20,497 nucleotides of DNA. Origin: a virus. Below, piece after piece: positions 14,698-20,497 of the stretch. Under the pieces are notes generated by a model. It was not told the DNA's origin, searched no databases, and saw only the letters and a list, made by a program, of their open reading frames with translations. The stretch covers positions 1 to 20,497 of IMG/VR virus record IMGVR_UViG_3300046809_000179; one strand, written 5' to 3'. The position numbers and the translations under genes are program-made. The number at the start of each line of letters is the position of its first letter. Positions within the stretch are counted from its first letter, which is position 1.

Positions 14698-15567
14698 GTG
14701 GCCTACACCCCAGGAACGGACATCGACGGCCGGCAGGCCACCCTCGGCACACTCCGCCTCGGCGCGGTCGACGCAGTGGGGGTGGCCTGGTTCCTGCAGT
14801 CCCTCGAGGGCTGGGACAGCGCGGAGGTGCGGGCCGAGGTCCAGGAGCGGGAGGCGGATCACGGCTCGTGGGCGGCGCCGGTCTATCTCGGGTCCCGGCC
14901 CGTCACCCTGGCCGGCACGGTGGAGGCCCCGGACCGGGTCTCCCTCGATACCGCGCTGGACCAGCTGTACGCGGCGGCCGCCCTGACGGACACGACGCTG
15001 ACGGTGTGGGAGACCACGCCCAAGCAGGCGACCGTGAGGCGGTCGGGGAAGCTGCTGGCCCAGTACGTCACCGACCGGACCGCGACCTGGTCGGTCCTCG
15101 TGACGGCTGCCGATCCTCGCCGGTACGGCACCACCTTGCAGACCGGCACGACCGGGCTGCCCGCCACGACCGGCGGCCTGACGTTCCCGGTCACCTTCCC
15201 GGTGGCCTTCTCGGCGGTGACGGTGTCCGGGCAGATCAACGCGGTCAACTCGGGCTCGCTGGACACCCGGCCGATCATCACGATCGCCGGGCCCGTCGTC
15301 GCGCCCACCGTGTCCGCCCTGTACCCGGACGGCACGGTCCGGCAACTCGCCTACTCGCTCGACCTGGCCAGCGGCGACAGCCTCGTCATCGACACCGACG
15401 CACACACGGTGGTCCTCAACGGCGGCGTGAGCAGGCGCCGGTTCATGACGGTGTCCGCAGGCTGGCCCACCATCCCGGCGGGCTCGACGGTCAACTACCA
15501 GTTCCAGTCCAGCACCTACAACGCAAGCGCGACGCTGACCGCCACGTGGCGTTCGGCCTGGATGTGA
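14698..15567 (+). CDS. Distal tail protein (Dit-like)
   Basis: This 289-residue protein directly follows the tape measure, the Dit position, where it would form the ring joining tail tube to baseplate. The N-terminal domain has VDAVGVAWFLQSLEGWDSAEVRAEVQEREADHGSW (residues 24-58), GSRPVTLAGTV (65-75), a helix with LDTALDQLYAAA, and TWSVLVTAADPRRYG (130-144): the usual order of actinophage Dit-like tail proteins. The C-terminal half is beta-rich (IITIAGPVVAPTVS and SGDSLVIDTDAHTVVLNGG), consistent with a jelly-roll-like domain. GAGAGGAGG lies nine bases before the GTG. Confidence 0.85.
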   Translation: MAYTPGTDIDGRQATLGTLRLGAVDAVGVAWFLQSLEGWDSAEVRAEVQEREADHGSWAAPVYLGSRPVTLAGTVEAPDRVSLDTALDQLYAAAALTDTTLTVWETTPKQATVRRSGKLLAQYVTDRTATWSVLVTAADPRRYGTTLQTGTTGLPATTGGLTFPVTFPVAFSAVTVSGQINAVNSGSLDTRPIITIAGPVVAPTVSALYPDGTVRQLAYSLDLASGDSLVIDTDAHTVVLNGGVSRRRFMTVSAGWPTIPAGSTVNYQFQSSTYNASATLTATWRSAWM

Positions 15568-15577
15568 GGAGGCAGAT

Positions 15578-16609
15578 ATGCCAGTAGACGTATGGGCCAT
15601 CGACACGCTGACCTTCTCCGGCCTGGAGGCCCGCAACGCCGGGGCGATGGACATCATGACCGACGCGACCGCGCTCGGCTCCCGGTCGGGTGTTCGGCCC
15701 GGCGACCCCGGCCTGACCGTCACGCTGGCCGGAACGACGATCAACTGCTCGGCCGGCGTGGCCGCTGTCGCCTACAGCGGCCAGGGCGTCTACCGGGTCG
15801 CTCTCCCGTCCTCGGTGTCGCCCGGCACATACACGGCCGCGCACGCCACCCTGAACCGCATCGACCTCGTCTACCTGCGCGTCTGGGACAACAGTGTCGA
15901 CGCTTCCGGCCTCGCCAAGGGCGACATCGTCTACCTGGCGGGCACTCCGTCCGCGTCGCCGGTGGCGCCGACGCCGGCGGGCACGCAGATCTACATGCCG
16001 CTCGCCACCATCTCGGTCCTGTCCGTGTCGAACGGCTCCACCGCTTCCGTGAGCACGTCAGTCAGGCCGTACACGACGGCCCCGGGCGGCATCCTGCCCT
16101 CGTCGACAGCCCCGTCCAGCCCGTACACCGGGCAGTTCTACGACAACGGCACCGACCTGCTCCGCTGGAACGGCTCCGCTTGGGACACCTACGTCAAAGC
16201 GCCGGGCGCCTGGACCTCGTACACGCCGACGTGGACGGGCTCCGGCAGCAACCCCAGCCTGGGCAACGGCACACTCGTCGGACGCTATTGCAAGATCGGA
16301 CGGCAGGTCACCATCCACATCAACCTGATCCCCGGCAGCACGACGACCTACGGGTCGGGGACGTACAACTGGGCGATCCCGTTCGCTGCGGCCAGTGTCG
16401 GGTGCAGCTACGTCATGAGCGCGCATTTCCTCGGCACAGACCGATGGATGGGGCAGGCGATCGTCTCGCCCGGAGCGAGTGCGATCGGCGCGTTCTTCAA
16501 CATTTCCTCGACCAACACGCGCATCGACGTCATGAACCCGACCCGGCCGGAGACTTTCGCGAGCACCAACCAGCTGCGCATGACCGGCGTCTACGAGTCG
16601 GCGACATGA
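15578..16609 (+). CDS. Tail fibre / upper baseplate-like minor tail protein
   Basis: This 343-residue protein is Ser/Thr/Gly-rich and beta-strand-dominated. The N-terminal part (PVDVWAIDTLTFSGLEARNAGAM, then LTVTLAGTTINCSAGVAAV, and HATLNRIDLVYLRVWDN) matches an actinophage minor tail protein pattern where a small N-terminal domain attaches to the baseplate. The linker (APGGILPSSTAPSSPYTGQFYDNGTDLLRWNGSAWDTYV) is a common fibre connector. From about residue 210 (AWTSYTPTWTGSG, GRYCKIGRQVTIHINLIPG) the sequence resembles receptor-binding C-terminal domains of siphovirus fibres. GAGGAGG lies nine bases before the ATG. The receptor is not predictable here. It lies between the Dit-like and hub-like genes, an uncommon order. 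Confidence 0.72.
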   Translation: MPVDVWAIDTLTFSGLEARNAGAMDIMTDATALGSRSGVRPGDPGLTVTLAGTTINCSAGVAAVAYSGQGVYRVALPSSVSPGTYTAAHATLNRIDLVYLRVWDNSVDASGLAKGDIVYLAGTPSASPVAPTPAGTQIYMPLATISVLSVSNGSTASVSTSVRPYTTAPGGILPSSTAPSSPYTGQFYDNGTDLLRWNGSAWDTYVKAPGAWTSYTPTWTGSGSNPSLGNGTLVGRYCKIGRQVTIHINLIPGSTTTYGSGTYNWAIPFAAASVGCSYVMSAHFLGTDRWMGQAIVSPGASAIGAFFNISSTNTRIDVMNPTRPETFASTNQLRMTGVYESAT

Positions 16610-17688
16610 CAGGCACGCCCTACCAACTCGCCTGGTACGGCTGCGACCTGCGGACCGGCGGCATTGTCGAGGACCTCCCCTCCCTCAAGCCCTCGGGTGC
16701 GTTGTCGCGGAAAATCGGCGAGTCGACCACTCTGCAGTTCGACCTCAACCTGCCCGGCGCCCCCGCCGGGTGGGACGCCGCGACCGCGCCGGGGAGGACG
16801 CTCCTCGTCGCCGTCGACACCGCCACGGACACCCCGCTGTGGGCCGGTGTCGTCCTGCCGCGCGACGGAGGCAGTGACCAGACCGTGCAGATGGGCGCCG
16901 CCACCCTGGAGCGGTACCTCGACGGCCGGTTCCCCGGAACGCAGACCCTCGTCGGCACGGACCAGGCGGCCGTTGTCAGCGCCCTCGTCACCCCAGCGCT
17001 CACCGATGGTCCGCCGCTCGTCATCGACGCCCCGAGCACGGGCGTCGTCATGGACTACTACACGCAGGACGGCGACGACAAAAGCATCCTGTCGTGCCTG
17101 CAGGAGATCATGGGCCTGGACGGCGGCCCGGAGTGGACGATCGACATCGCCTGGAACGCCAGCCACAGCGGTTTCCAGTTCCCCTTCCGTGTTCGGCCAG
17201 CAGTCGGCCTGCAGTCCAGCTTGCCCGTCACATTCGACTTCCCGGGCTGCGTCGCCTCGTATCGCCTGTCCGAGTCCTACGAGGCGGGCAAGGGCGCGAC
17301 CGTCGTCCTGGCCCGCGGCGAGGGCGAGGGCAGCTCCCGCCTCACCTCGACCGCCCACGAGGCGACCGCACTCATCGCGACCGGCTGGCCTCGCTGGGAG
17401 TACCGCTACACCCCCGCCACGGGCCTCACCGACCCCGACCAGCTCGACGCGCACGCCACCCAGTCTCTGGCACTCATGGCGCAGGGAGCACAGGTGTGGA
17501 CCCTTGAGGCCACCGCCTCTCAGGCGCCCCGACTCGGCCAGGACTGGGCGCTCGGCGACACCATCCGCCTCGCAGTCGAGACATCCCCCCGCCACCCGAA
17601 CGGCGCCTCGGTCTCGGCCCGCTGCTGGAGCTGGGAACTCGACGCCGGCACCGACCGGATCCGGCCGATCATCGTGGAGGAGGACTGA
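16606..17688 (+). CDS. Baseplate hub / Gp37-like minor tail protein
   Basis: The ATG at 16606 overlaps the previous stop (ATGA), giving 360 residues; upstream in-frame sequence from 15592 is shadow of the fibre gene. The protein begins with TPYQLAWYGCDLRTGGIVEDLPSL and RKIGESTTLQFDLNLPG, continues with WAGVVLPRDG, LERYLDGR, DDKSILSCLQEIMG and GGPEWTIDIAW (173-183), and ends in a beta-rich domain with QDWALGDTIRLAVE. This matches the siphovirus ReqiPepy6 Gp37-like tail proteins of actinophages, thought to act as the Tal-like hub below Dit. No peptidase or lysozyme motif is visible, so it would be a structural hub only. Confidence 0.78.
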   Translation: MTGTPYQLAWYGCDLRTGGIVEDLPSLKPSGALSRKIGESTTLQFDLNLPGAPAGWDAATAPGRTLLVAVDTATDTPLWAGVVLPRDGGSDQTVQMGAATLERYLDGRFPGTQTLVGTDQAAVVSALVTPALTDGPPLVIDAPSTGVVMDYYTQDGDDKSILSCLQEIMGLDGGPEWTIDIAWNASHSGFQFPFRVRPAVGLQSSLPVTFDFPGCVASYRLSESYEAGKGATVVLARGEGEGSSRLTSTAHEATALIATGWPRWEYRYTPATGLTDPDQLDAHATQSLALMAQGAQVWTLEATASQAPRLGQDWALGDTIRLAVETSPRHPNGASVSARCWSWELDAGTDRIRPIIVEED

Positions 17689-18434
17689 TGCCCCGACAGC
17701 TCGACCAGCTGCCGCCTGACGCGACCAGCCTGGCCCGCCGACTGTCCGTGCTGGAGCGCGAGGTGCGAGAGCTGCGGGCAGCCCGACGTATGGGCGCCGC
17801 GAGTGTCGGCACCCTCCGCGTGTACGCGGACGACGGCACCACCCTGCTCGCCGAACTCGGCCCGGACGCCGGCGGCGACAGCGGCGGCGGCCTGTGGACC
17901 CGCGGACTCCAGGACCCGATCAACATGGCCGCCCTCCTGTCCTCGGGACAGCTGCAGTTCCGGCCCGTCGAGGACGACCGAGTCGATGTCCCCGCCTCCG
18001 TCACCTACGCCTCCGACGCTGACCAGTACACCGACCTGATCCTCACCTCCGGATCGGTGAAAGCCAGCCAGCATCGCGCCATCATCACGCTGGAGTCGAC
18101 GTTCGCGGGCAATGCGCCCTACGTGTACATGCAGGCCGAGAGCGGCGGCCCGTGCAACCTCGACGTGAGCGGCGTCCTGAGCGCGGGGAGCCTGGCGTTC
18201 GGGCAGGTCAGCATCACTCCGAGCGCTGCGAACGCGCCCACGTCGATAAACGTCACCGGCCTCAGCGTCCAAGGGGCGACGTTCCTCGGCTACGCGGTGG
18301 CCAGCACGGCTGCGCCCGGGTCGCAGGTCACCGGCGCGAGCGCCACGTCTGTGACCTCGACGGGCCTCACCGTATGGGTGACCCGTACCAACACCACCGC
18401 GACCTTCGTGAACTGGTGGGTGGTCGGCTCATGA
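17688..18434 (+). CDS. Minor tail protein with N-terminal coiled coil
   Basis: This 248-residue protein starts with a coiled coil (residues about 13-35, SLARRLSVLEREVRELRAARR) suited to trimerisation, then TLRVYADDGTTLLAELGPD and LWTRGLQDPINMAALLSSGQLQFRPV, a stretch I associate with streptophage minor tail proteins. A Ser/Thr-rich beta domain with ITLESTFAGNAPYVYMQ and a final strand-rich segment (VWVTRTNTTATFVNWWVVG) follow. It likely forms a trimeric appendage at the tail tip. The ATG overlaps the hub stop by one base (TGATG), so expression is coupled. Specific receptor function is not shown. Confidence 0.7.
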   Translation: MPRQLDQLPPDATSLARRLSVLEREVRELRAARRMGAASVGTLRVYADDGTTLLAELGPDAGGDSGGGLWTRGLQDPINMAALLSSGQLQFRPVEDDRVDVPASVTYASDADQYTDLILTSGSVKASQHRAIITLESTFAGNAPYVYMQAESGGPCNLDVSGVLSAGSLAFGQVSITPSAANAPTSINVTGLSVQGATFLGYAVASTAAPGSQVTGASATSVTSTGLTVWVTRTNTTATFVNWWVVGS

Positions 18435-18640
18435 GCGACGTGACGTTCCAGCCCGCGCTCTGGTACTCGGTCACCGCCCGGGACGACAACGCGGAGTGCG
18501 AGGAGAACTCGGGCAGGGAGTTCGAGGTCAACCCGTGCTACTCCAACGGCGGCCGCGTGATCGTCGAGTGCGGCCTCTGCAAGCAGCCGATGACGCTCGT
18601 CTCCGCAACGCTGCTCGCCCCGCAGCCCGAGATTCCCTGA
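18431..18640 (+). CDS. Small Cys-containing protein at the end of the tail operon
   Basis: The ATG at 18431 overlaps the preceding stop (ATGA), giving 69 residues. Four cysteines (C23, C36, C47, C50) with a final CGLC pair could hold a zinc ion. Nothing else is recognisable, and no signal peptide or membrane segment is seen. Tight coupling to the tail fibre-like gene and a terminator 18 bases downstream place it as the last gene of the structural operon. It may be a tail-tip accessory or an assembly factor; neither is shown by sequence. Confidence 0.65.
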   Translation: MSDVTFQPALWYSVTARDDNAECEENSGREFEVNPCYSNGGRVIVECGLCKQPMTLVSATLLAPQPEIP

Positions 18641-18657
18641 CCCGCCCCTCACCTGCC

Positions 18658-18687
18658 GCCCCGCGCCTCCAGGCCGGGGCCTTTCTT
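18658..18687 (+). terminator. Intrinsic terminator before the endolysin gene
   Basis: GCCCCG (18658-18663) pairs with CGGGGC (18675-18680), with an inner GCC/GGC stem, a TCCA loop and one bulged C, followed by CTTTCTT. It has the same outer arms and T-run as the terminator at 9262. It sits between the tail operon and the endolysin start at 18703. It should reduce read-through into the lysis genes. Confidence 0.8.
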
Positions 18688-18702
18688 ATGTCTGGAGTCC
18701 GC

Positions 18703-19464
18703 ATGGCCACACCCATGTCCGCGGCCGAATGGCGCGCGGCGCTGAAGGCGGAGGGCGTCCGCTTCACCGAGTTCCACGGCTGGGAAACCAGCGGACGCGA
18801 CGCCGCCACCGGCAAGACCTTCGGCCCGGTCCACGGCGTCCTCAACCACCACACGGCCGGGTCCGACTCGCTGAAGACCGTGGCCACCGCCGGGGCCCCC
18901 AGCCTCCCGCCGCCGCTCTGCCACACGTTCCTGCCCAAGTCGGGCATCGCCGTGCTGGTCTCCTGCCACCGCGCCAACCACGCCGGCCTCGCCGCCGCCA
19001 ACGTCATGGCGGCGATCACCGCCGAGAAGGCACTGCCCAAGCAGGACAAGTCGAGCACGGTCGACGGCAACGACCAGCTGTACGGCATCGAGACCGAGAA
19101 CCTCGGCAACGGCCGCGACGTGTACACGCGGGCGCAGTACGACGCGTGGGTCCGCTGGAACGCTGCGATCTGCCGCCACCACGGCTGGGGATCGGGCTCC
19201 GTCGCCGGGCACCTGGAGACCTCGGTCGAGGGGAAGATCGACCCGGCCGGGCCGGTCGAGGGGTACGGCACCCGCGGCAAGTTCACCTTCACCATGAGCC
19301 AGCTCCGGCTCGACGTCGCCGAGCGGCTGACGCACCCCGCCTCGTGGTCGAAGCCGGTCACTCTCCCCGCCCCACTCCCGGGCCCGGCCCCGAAGCCGCC
19401 GCTGACCACCGACCAGCGGCTCACCGCCCTGGAGAAGCGCGTCACCGCGCTCGAGAAGAAGTGA
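18703..19464 (+). CDS. Endolysin, zinc N-acetylmuramoyl-L-alanine amidase
   Basis: This enzyme should cleave the lactyl-peptide amide of peptidoglycan to lyse the host. The 253-residue Amidase_2/PGRP-like domain shows VLNHHTAG (H49/H50), FLPKSGIAVLVSCHRANHAG, YGIETENLG (E130) and VAGHLE (H170) with KIDPAG (K178, D180); the His, His and Asp are the expected zinc ligands. After a proline-rich linker (218-233) it ends in two near-identical heptads, LTALEKR and VTALEKK, a short coiled coil instead of the cell wall-binding domain seen in many endolysins. ATG 18703 is preferred because GGAG lies five bases upstream; in-frame ATGs exist at 18688 and 18715. No signal peptide, so holin-dependent. Confidence 0.93.
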   Translation: MATPMSAAEWRAALKAEGVRFTEFHGWETSGRDAATGKTFGPVHGVLNHHTAGSDSLKTVATAGAPSLPPPLCHTFLPKSGIAVLVSCHRANHAGLAAANVMAAITAEKALPKQDKSSTVDGNDQLYGIETENLGNGRDVYTRAQYDAWVRWNAAICRHHGWGSGSVAGHLETSVEGKIDPAGPVEGYGTRGKFTFTMSQLRLDVAERLTHPASWSKPVTLPAPLPGPAPKPPLTTDQRLTALEKRVTALEKK

Positions 19465-19473
19465 GGTAGTCCC

Positions 19474-19743
19474 ATGCCCGAGTTCACCCTCCCCGGCGAG
19501 GCTGAGACCGTCGTGAAGACGGCGAAGACCTACGCCGTCGACCTGATCGAACGCGTCCTCTGGACGTTCCTCGGCGCCGCCGGCGCTGTCGCCCTCGCGG
19601 GCGGCCCCGGCGACATGCTGCACGTCTCCTTCTGGCAGGGCGCGGCCACGGCCGGTATCGCCGCAGCCGTCTCCCTGGTGAAGGGTCTGTTCGTCCGCAG
19701 CTTCGGCCAGCGCTACAGCGCCAGCTCGGCGCCCGGCGTCTGA
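19474..19743 (+). CDS. Holin, r1t-like (two membrane segments)
   Basis: This 89-residue protein would form the timed membrane lesions that release the endolysin. It has a polar N-terminus, a hydrophobic segment at about 24-44 (ERVLWTFLGAAGAVALAG), a short loop with GGPGDMLHVSF, a second segment at about 53-72 (WQGAATAGIAAAVSLVKGL) and a basic C-terminus. Size and layout are typical of actinophage holins of the r1t family. It follows the endolysin by nine bases with GTGAGG upstream, and overlaps the next ATG by one base. Confidence 0.88.
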   Translation: MPEFTLPGEAETVVKTAKTYAVDLIERVLWTFLGAAGAVALAGGPGDMLHVSFWQGAATAGIAAAVSLVKGLFVRSFGQRYSASSAPGV

Positions 19744-20012
19744 TGGGCGCCCCCGCCTCGGACCCGGCGGGTGTCTACATCTCCAGCGCGCAGATGTACC
19801 AGGAGTTGAGATCCCTGAGCGATGGCCTGACCCGGGTAGAGACCAAACTGGACAGCATCGGACAGGGCCTCCACGACCTCGACAAAGACGTCGCCGACCA
19901 CGAGACCCGCATCCGCACGCTGGAAAAGGGGCGATGGCCACTGCCCACACTCGGCATCCTGACTGGCCTCGCCGGCGCCGCCACCGGCGCAGCTGCCCTC
20001 TTCCACAGATGA
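19743..20012 (+). CDS. XhlA-like coiled-coil/membrane lysis protein
   Basis: This 89-residue protein has a long coiled coil (about residues 17-62, MYQELRSLSDGLTRVETKLD and a matching DHETRIRTLEKGR) followed by one C-terminal membrane segment (about 67-87, LPTLGILTGLAGAATGAAALF). That topology matches XhlA-type haemolysin/holin accessory proteins. Its one-base overlap with the holin stop (TGATG) indicates a joint role in lysis, perhaps as second holin or holin regulator. No lipobox or signal peptide is seen, so a spanin role is less likely, and Gram-positive hosts lack an outer membrane. Confidence 0.72.
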   Translation: MGAPASDPAGVYISSAQMYQELRSLSDGLTRVETKLDSIGQGLHDLDKDVADHETRIRTLEKGRWPLPTLGILTGLAGAATGAAALFHR

Positions 20013-20014
20013 CC

Positions 20015-20051
20015 GCGGCCCCGCTCTCCTCCGGGAGGGCGGGGCCGCTTT
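20015..20051 (+). terminator. Strong intrinsic terminator ending the lysis operon
   Basis: A perfect 10-bp stem, GCGGCCCCGC (20015-20024) with GCGGGGCCGC (20039-20048), encloses an inner CTCC/GGAG pairing and is followed by TTT. It begins two bases after the stop of the XhlA-like gene and marks the end of the long + strand structural operon. Confidence 0.88.
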
Positions 20052-20060
20052 CGTGCGTCG

Positions 20061-20086
20061 AGGGGTGGGCGCCAGTGCCCACCCTT
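20061..20086 (-). terminator. Hairpin terminator for the GntR gene, overlapping its stop codon
   Basis: GGGTGGGC (20063-20070) and GCCCACCC (20077-20084) form a perfect 8-bp stem with a six-base loop, extendable by a G-T and an A-T pair. It begins at the TAA stop of the minus-strand gene. No T-run follows on either strand, so it may be a T-less terminator of the kind common in streptomycetes. Together with the hairpin at 20015 it separates convergent transcription. Confidence 0.7.
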
Positions 20087-20321
20087 ACGGCTTGGGCAGC
20101 TCGGTGACGAACGTCCCGATGCCCGGTTGCATCTGTGCGAGGCCGGCGTCCCTCAGCTCGGTCAGCACCCGTCGCGCCGTCATCTGCGCGATGCCGAACT
20201 CGCCGTGGAGTGCCAGCACGCCCGGCAGCTGCGCGCCCGGCGGATAGGTCCCGTCTGCGATCCGCGCCTCGATGATCTCGTACACCTGCTGCCATCGCGG
20301 GATGTCCGGCTTCCAGTCCAT
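20085..20321 (-). CDS. Mini GntR-family transcriptional regulator
   Basis: This 78-residue protein is little more than a winged-helix DNA-binding domain. It shows WQQVYEIIEARIADGTYPPGAQLP (residues 10-33), the recognition helix-turn-helix region GVLALHGEFGIAQMTARRVLTELRDAG (34-60) and the wing with GIGTFV (67-72). A ligand-binding domain is absent, unlike full GntR repressors of about 240 residues; short forms of this kind are frequent in actinobacterial mobile elements. ATG 20321 begins at the family's usual start, MDWKPDIPRW. A GTG at 20375 would add 18 residues and could be a leaderless start. The gene is antisense to the lysis genes and probably controls its own and the divergent promoter through the 20377-20404 repeats. 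Confidence 0.82.
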   Translation of the reverse strand: MDWKPDIPRWQQVYEIIEARIADGTYPPGAQLPGVLALHGEFGIAQMTARRVLTELRDAGLAQMQPGIGTFVTELPKP

Positions 20322-20376
20322 GATCTCGACGCTAGGCAGGGCAGGCCTACCCGGCGAGACGAGATTGCCTGACACG

Positions 20377-20404
20377 CCTAGCTACCCTAGCTACCTAGGG
20401 CTAC
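20377..20404. repeat. Tandem CCTAGCTAC repeats / probable GntR operator
   Basis: CCTAGCTAC occurs at 20377-20385 and 20386-20394, followed by the variant CTAGGGCTAC (20395-20404). Within them CCCTAG (20385-20390) and CTAGGG (20395-20400) form a perfect 6-4-6 inverted repeat, the shape of a dimeric operator. A further CCTAGC half-site on the minus strand lies at 20331-20336. The position, just upstream of the mini GntR gene and before a divergent gene, suggests autoregulation; binding is inferred. Confidence 0.7.
20384..20389 (-). promoter_or_regulatory. Candidate -10 element for the GntR gene
   Basis: The minus strand reads TAGGGT, matching the streptomycete TANNNT -10 pattern, inside the tandem repeats. 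Transcription would start about 20376-20378, immediately at the GTG at 20375 or 55 bases before the ATG at 20321. The plus strand reads TACCCT one base over (20383-20388), also TANNNT, so a back-to-back promoter is possible. No clear -35 is visible. Confidence 0.35.
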
Positions 20405-20423
20405 GCTGCGGAGACACGTAGAA

Positions 20424-20452
20424 CCCCGGCAGCCGCTGATACGGCCCCGGGG
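20424..20452 (+). promoter_or_regulatory. Stem-loop in the leader of the divergent gene
   Basis: CCCCGG (20424-20429) pairs with CCGGGG (20447-20452); inside, GCCG (20432-20435) pairs with CGGC (20442-20445) around a CTGATA loop. The structure ends 23 bases before the ATG at 20476 and is not followed by T residues. A leader structure or T-less attenuator is more likely than a full terminator. Confidence 0.5.
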
Positions 20453-20475
20453 ACGGCCGACTGGTTGGAGTCGAC

Positions 20476-20497
20476 ATGGGAAAGCCTACGCACGCTT
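20476..20497 (+). CDS. Start of a divergent gene (partial, unknown)
   Basis: The ATG at 20476 follows GGTTGGAG with five bases between GGAG and the start, a good ribosome site. Only seven codons (MGKPTHA) remain in the window, so no family can be named. It is transcribed away from the mini GntR gene across the repeat-bearing intergenic region, so it is the likeliest regulated target besides the GntR gene itself. Confidence 0.5.

Noticed and set aside
15592-16605. Long N-terminal extension of the hub protein
   Set aside because: It is a shifted frame within the fibre-like gene, rich in Arg/His/Gln; the overlapping ATG at 16606 gives a family-like N-terminus.
18496-18702. Upstream in-frame extension of the endolysin
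   Set aside because: It crosses the terminator at 18658 and the small Cys gene; GGAG points to 18703.
18649-20295. 548-codon - strand frame opposite the lysis genes
   Set aside because: It would overlap the GntR gene and two terminators and lacks any recognisable domain.
1-20497. tRNA genes, CRISPR array, integrase, att sites, toxin or anti-phage defence genes
   Set aside because: I looked for cloverleaf arms, repeat-spacer layout, recombinase motifs and small accessory cassettes and saw none with real support.

Overview
The window is a GC-rich, tightly packed structural and lysis module of a siphovirus (phage or prophage) that infects a Streptomyces-like actinomycete. This rests on the near-uniform G/C-ending codons, frequent GTG starts, actinophage-type terminase, capsid and tail proteins, and a single-domain amidase of the streptophage type. 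No integrase, att site, tRNA or bacterial housekeeping gene is visible, so I cannot tell a free phage from a prophage.

Layout, all on + until about 20.0 kb. (1) Packaging and head: a short partial ORF (2-127), small terminase (124-597), large terminase (584-2215), SPP1 gp6-like portal (2228-3697), MuF-like minor head protein (3694-4746), acidic scaffold (4792-5529), major capsid (5549-6403), a decoration-like protein (6419-6796) and a small C-terminal helical-domain protein (6798-7103). (2) Neck: head-tail adaptor (7114-7677), stopper-like (7674-8081), HK97 gp10-like (8078-8479), tail terminator-like (8484-8894), and a second decoration-like protein related to the one at 6419 (8909-9241). (3) Tail: after an intrinsic terminator, the major tail protein (9305-9784), then a tail assembly chaperone pair made by a probable -1 frameshift (9784-10305 and 9784-10622), a 1352-residue tape measure (10626-14684), Dit-like protein (14698-15567), fibre-like protein (15578-16609), Gp37-like hub (16606-17688), a coiled-coil minor tail protein (17688-18434) and a small Cys protein (18431-18640). 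(4) Lysis: after a second terminator of the same design, a zinc amidase (18703-19464), an r1t-like holin (19474-19743) and an XhlA-like coiled-coil/membrane protein (19743-20012). (5) Control region: convergent terminators, a mini GntR regulator on the - strand (20085-20321), and a divergent intergenic region with tandem 9-bp repeats leading to a partial + strand gene at 20476.

The genes work as an assembly line: TerS and TerL pump DNA through the portal into a shell built by capsid protein on scaffold. Connector proteins close the head, the tape measure with its chaperones templates the tail tube, the Dit, hub and fibre proteins form the tip, and the lysis trio releases progeny. The gene order closely parallels Bacillus phage SPP1. 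The most noteworthy points are the CCCTTTC frameshift site with a zinc-ribbon extension, the pair of decoration-like paralogues, twin terminators at the tail and lysis boundaries, a repeated hairpin at the MuF-scaffold junction, and the repeat-rich operator region of the mini GntR gene.
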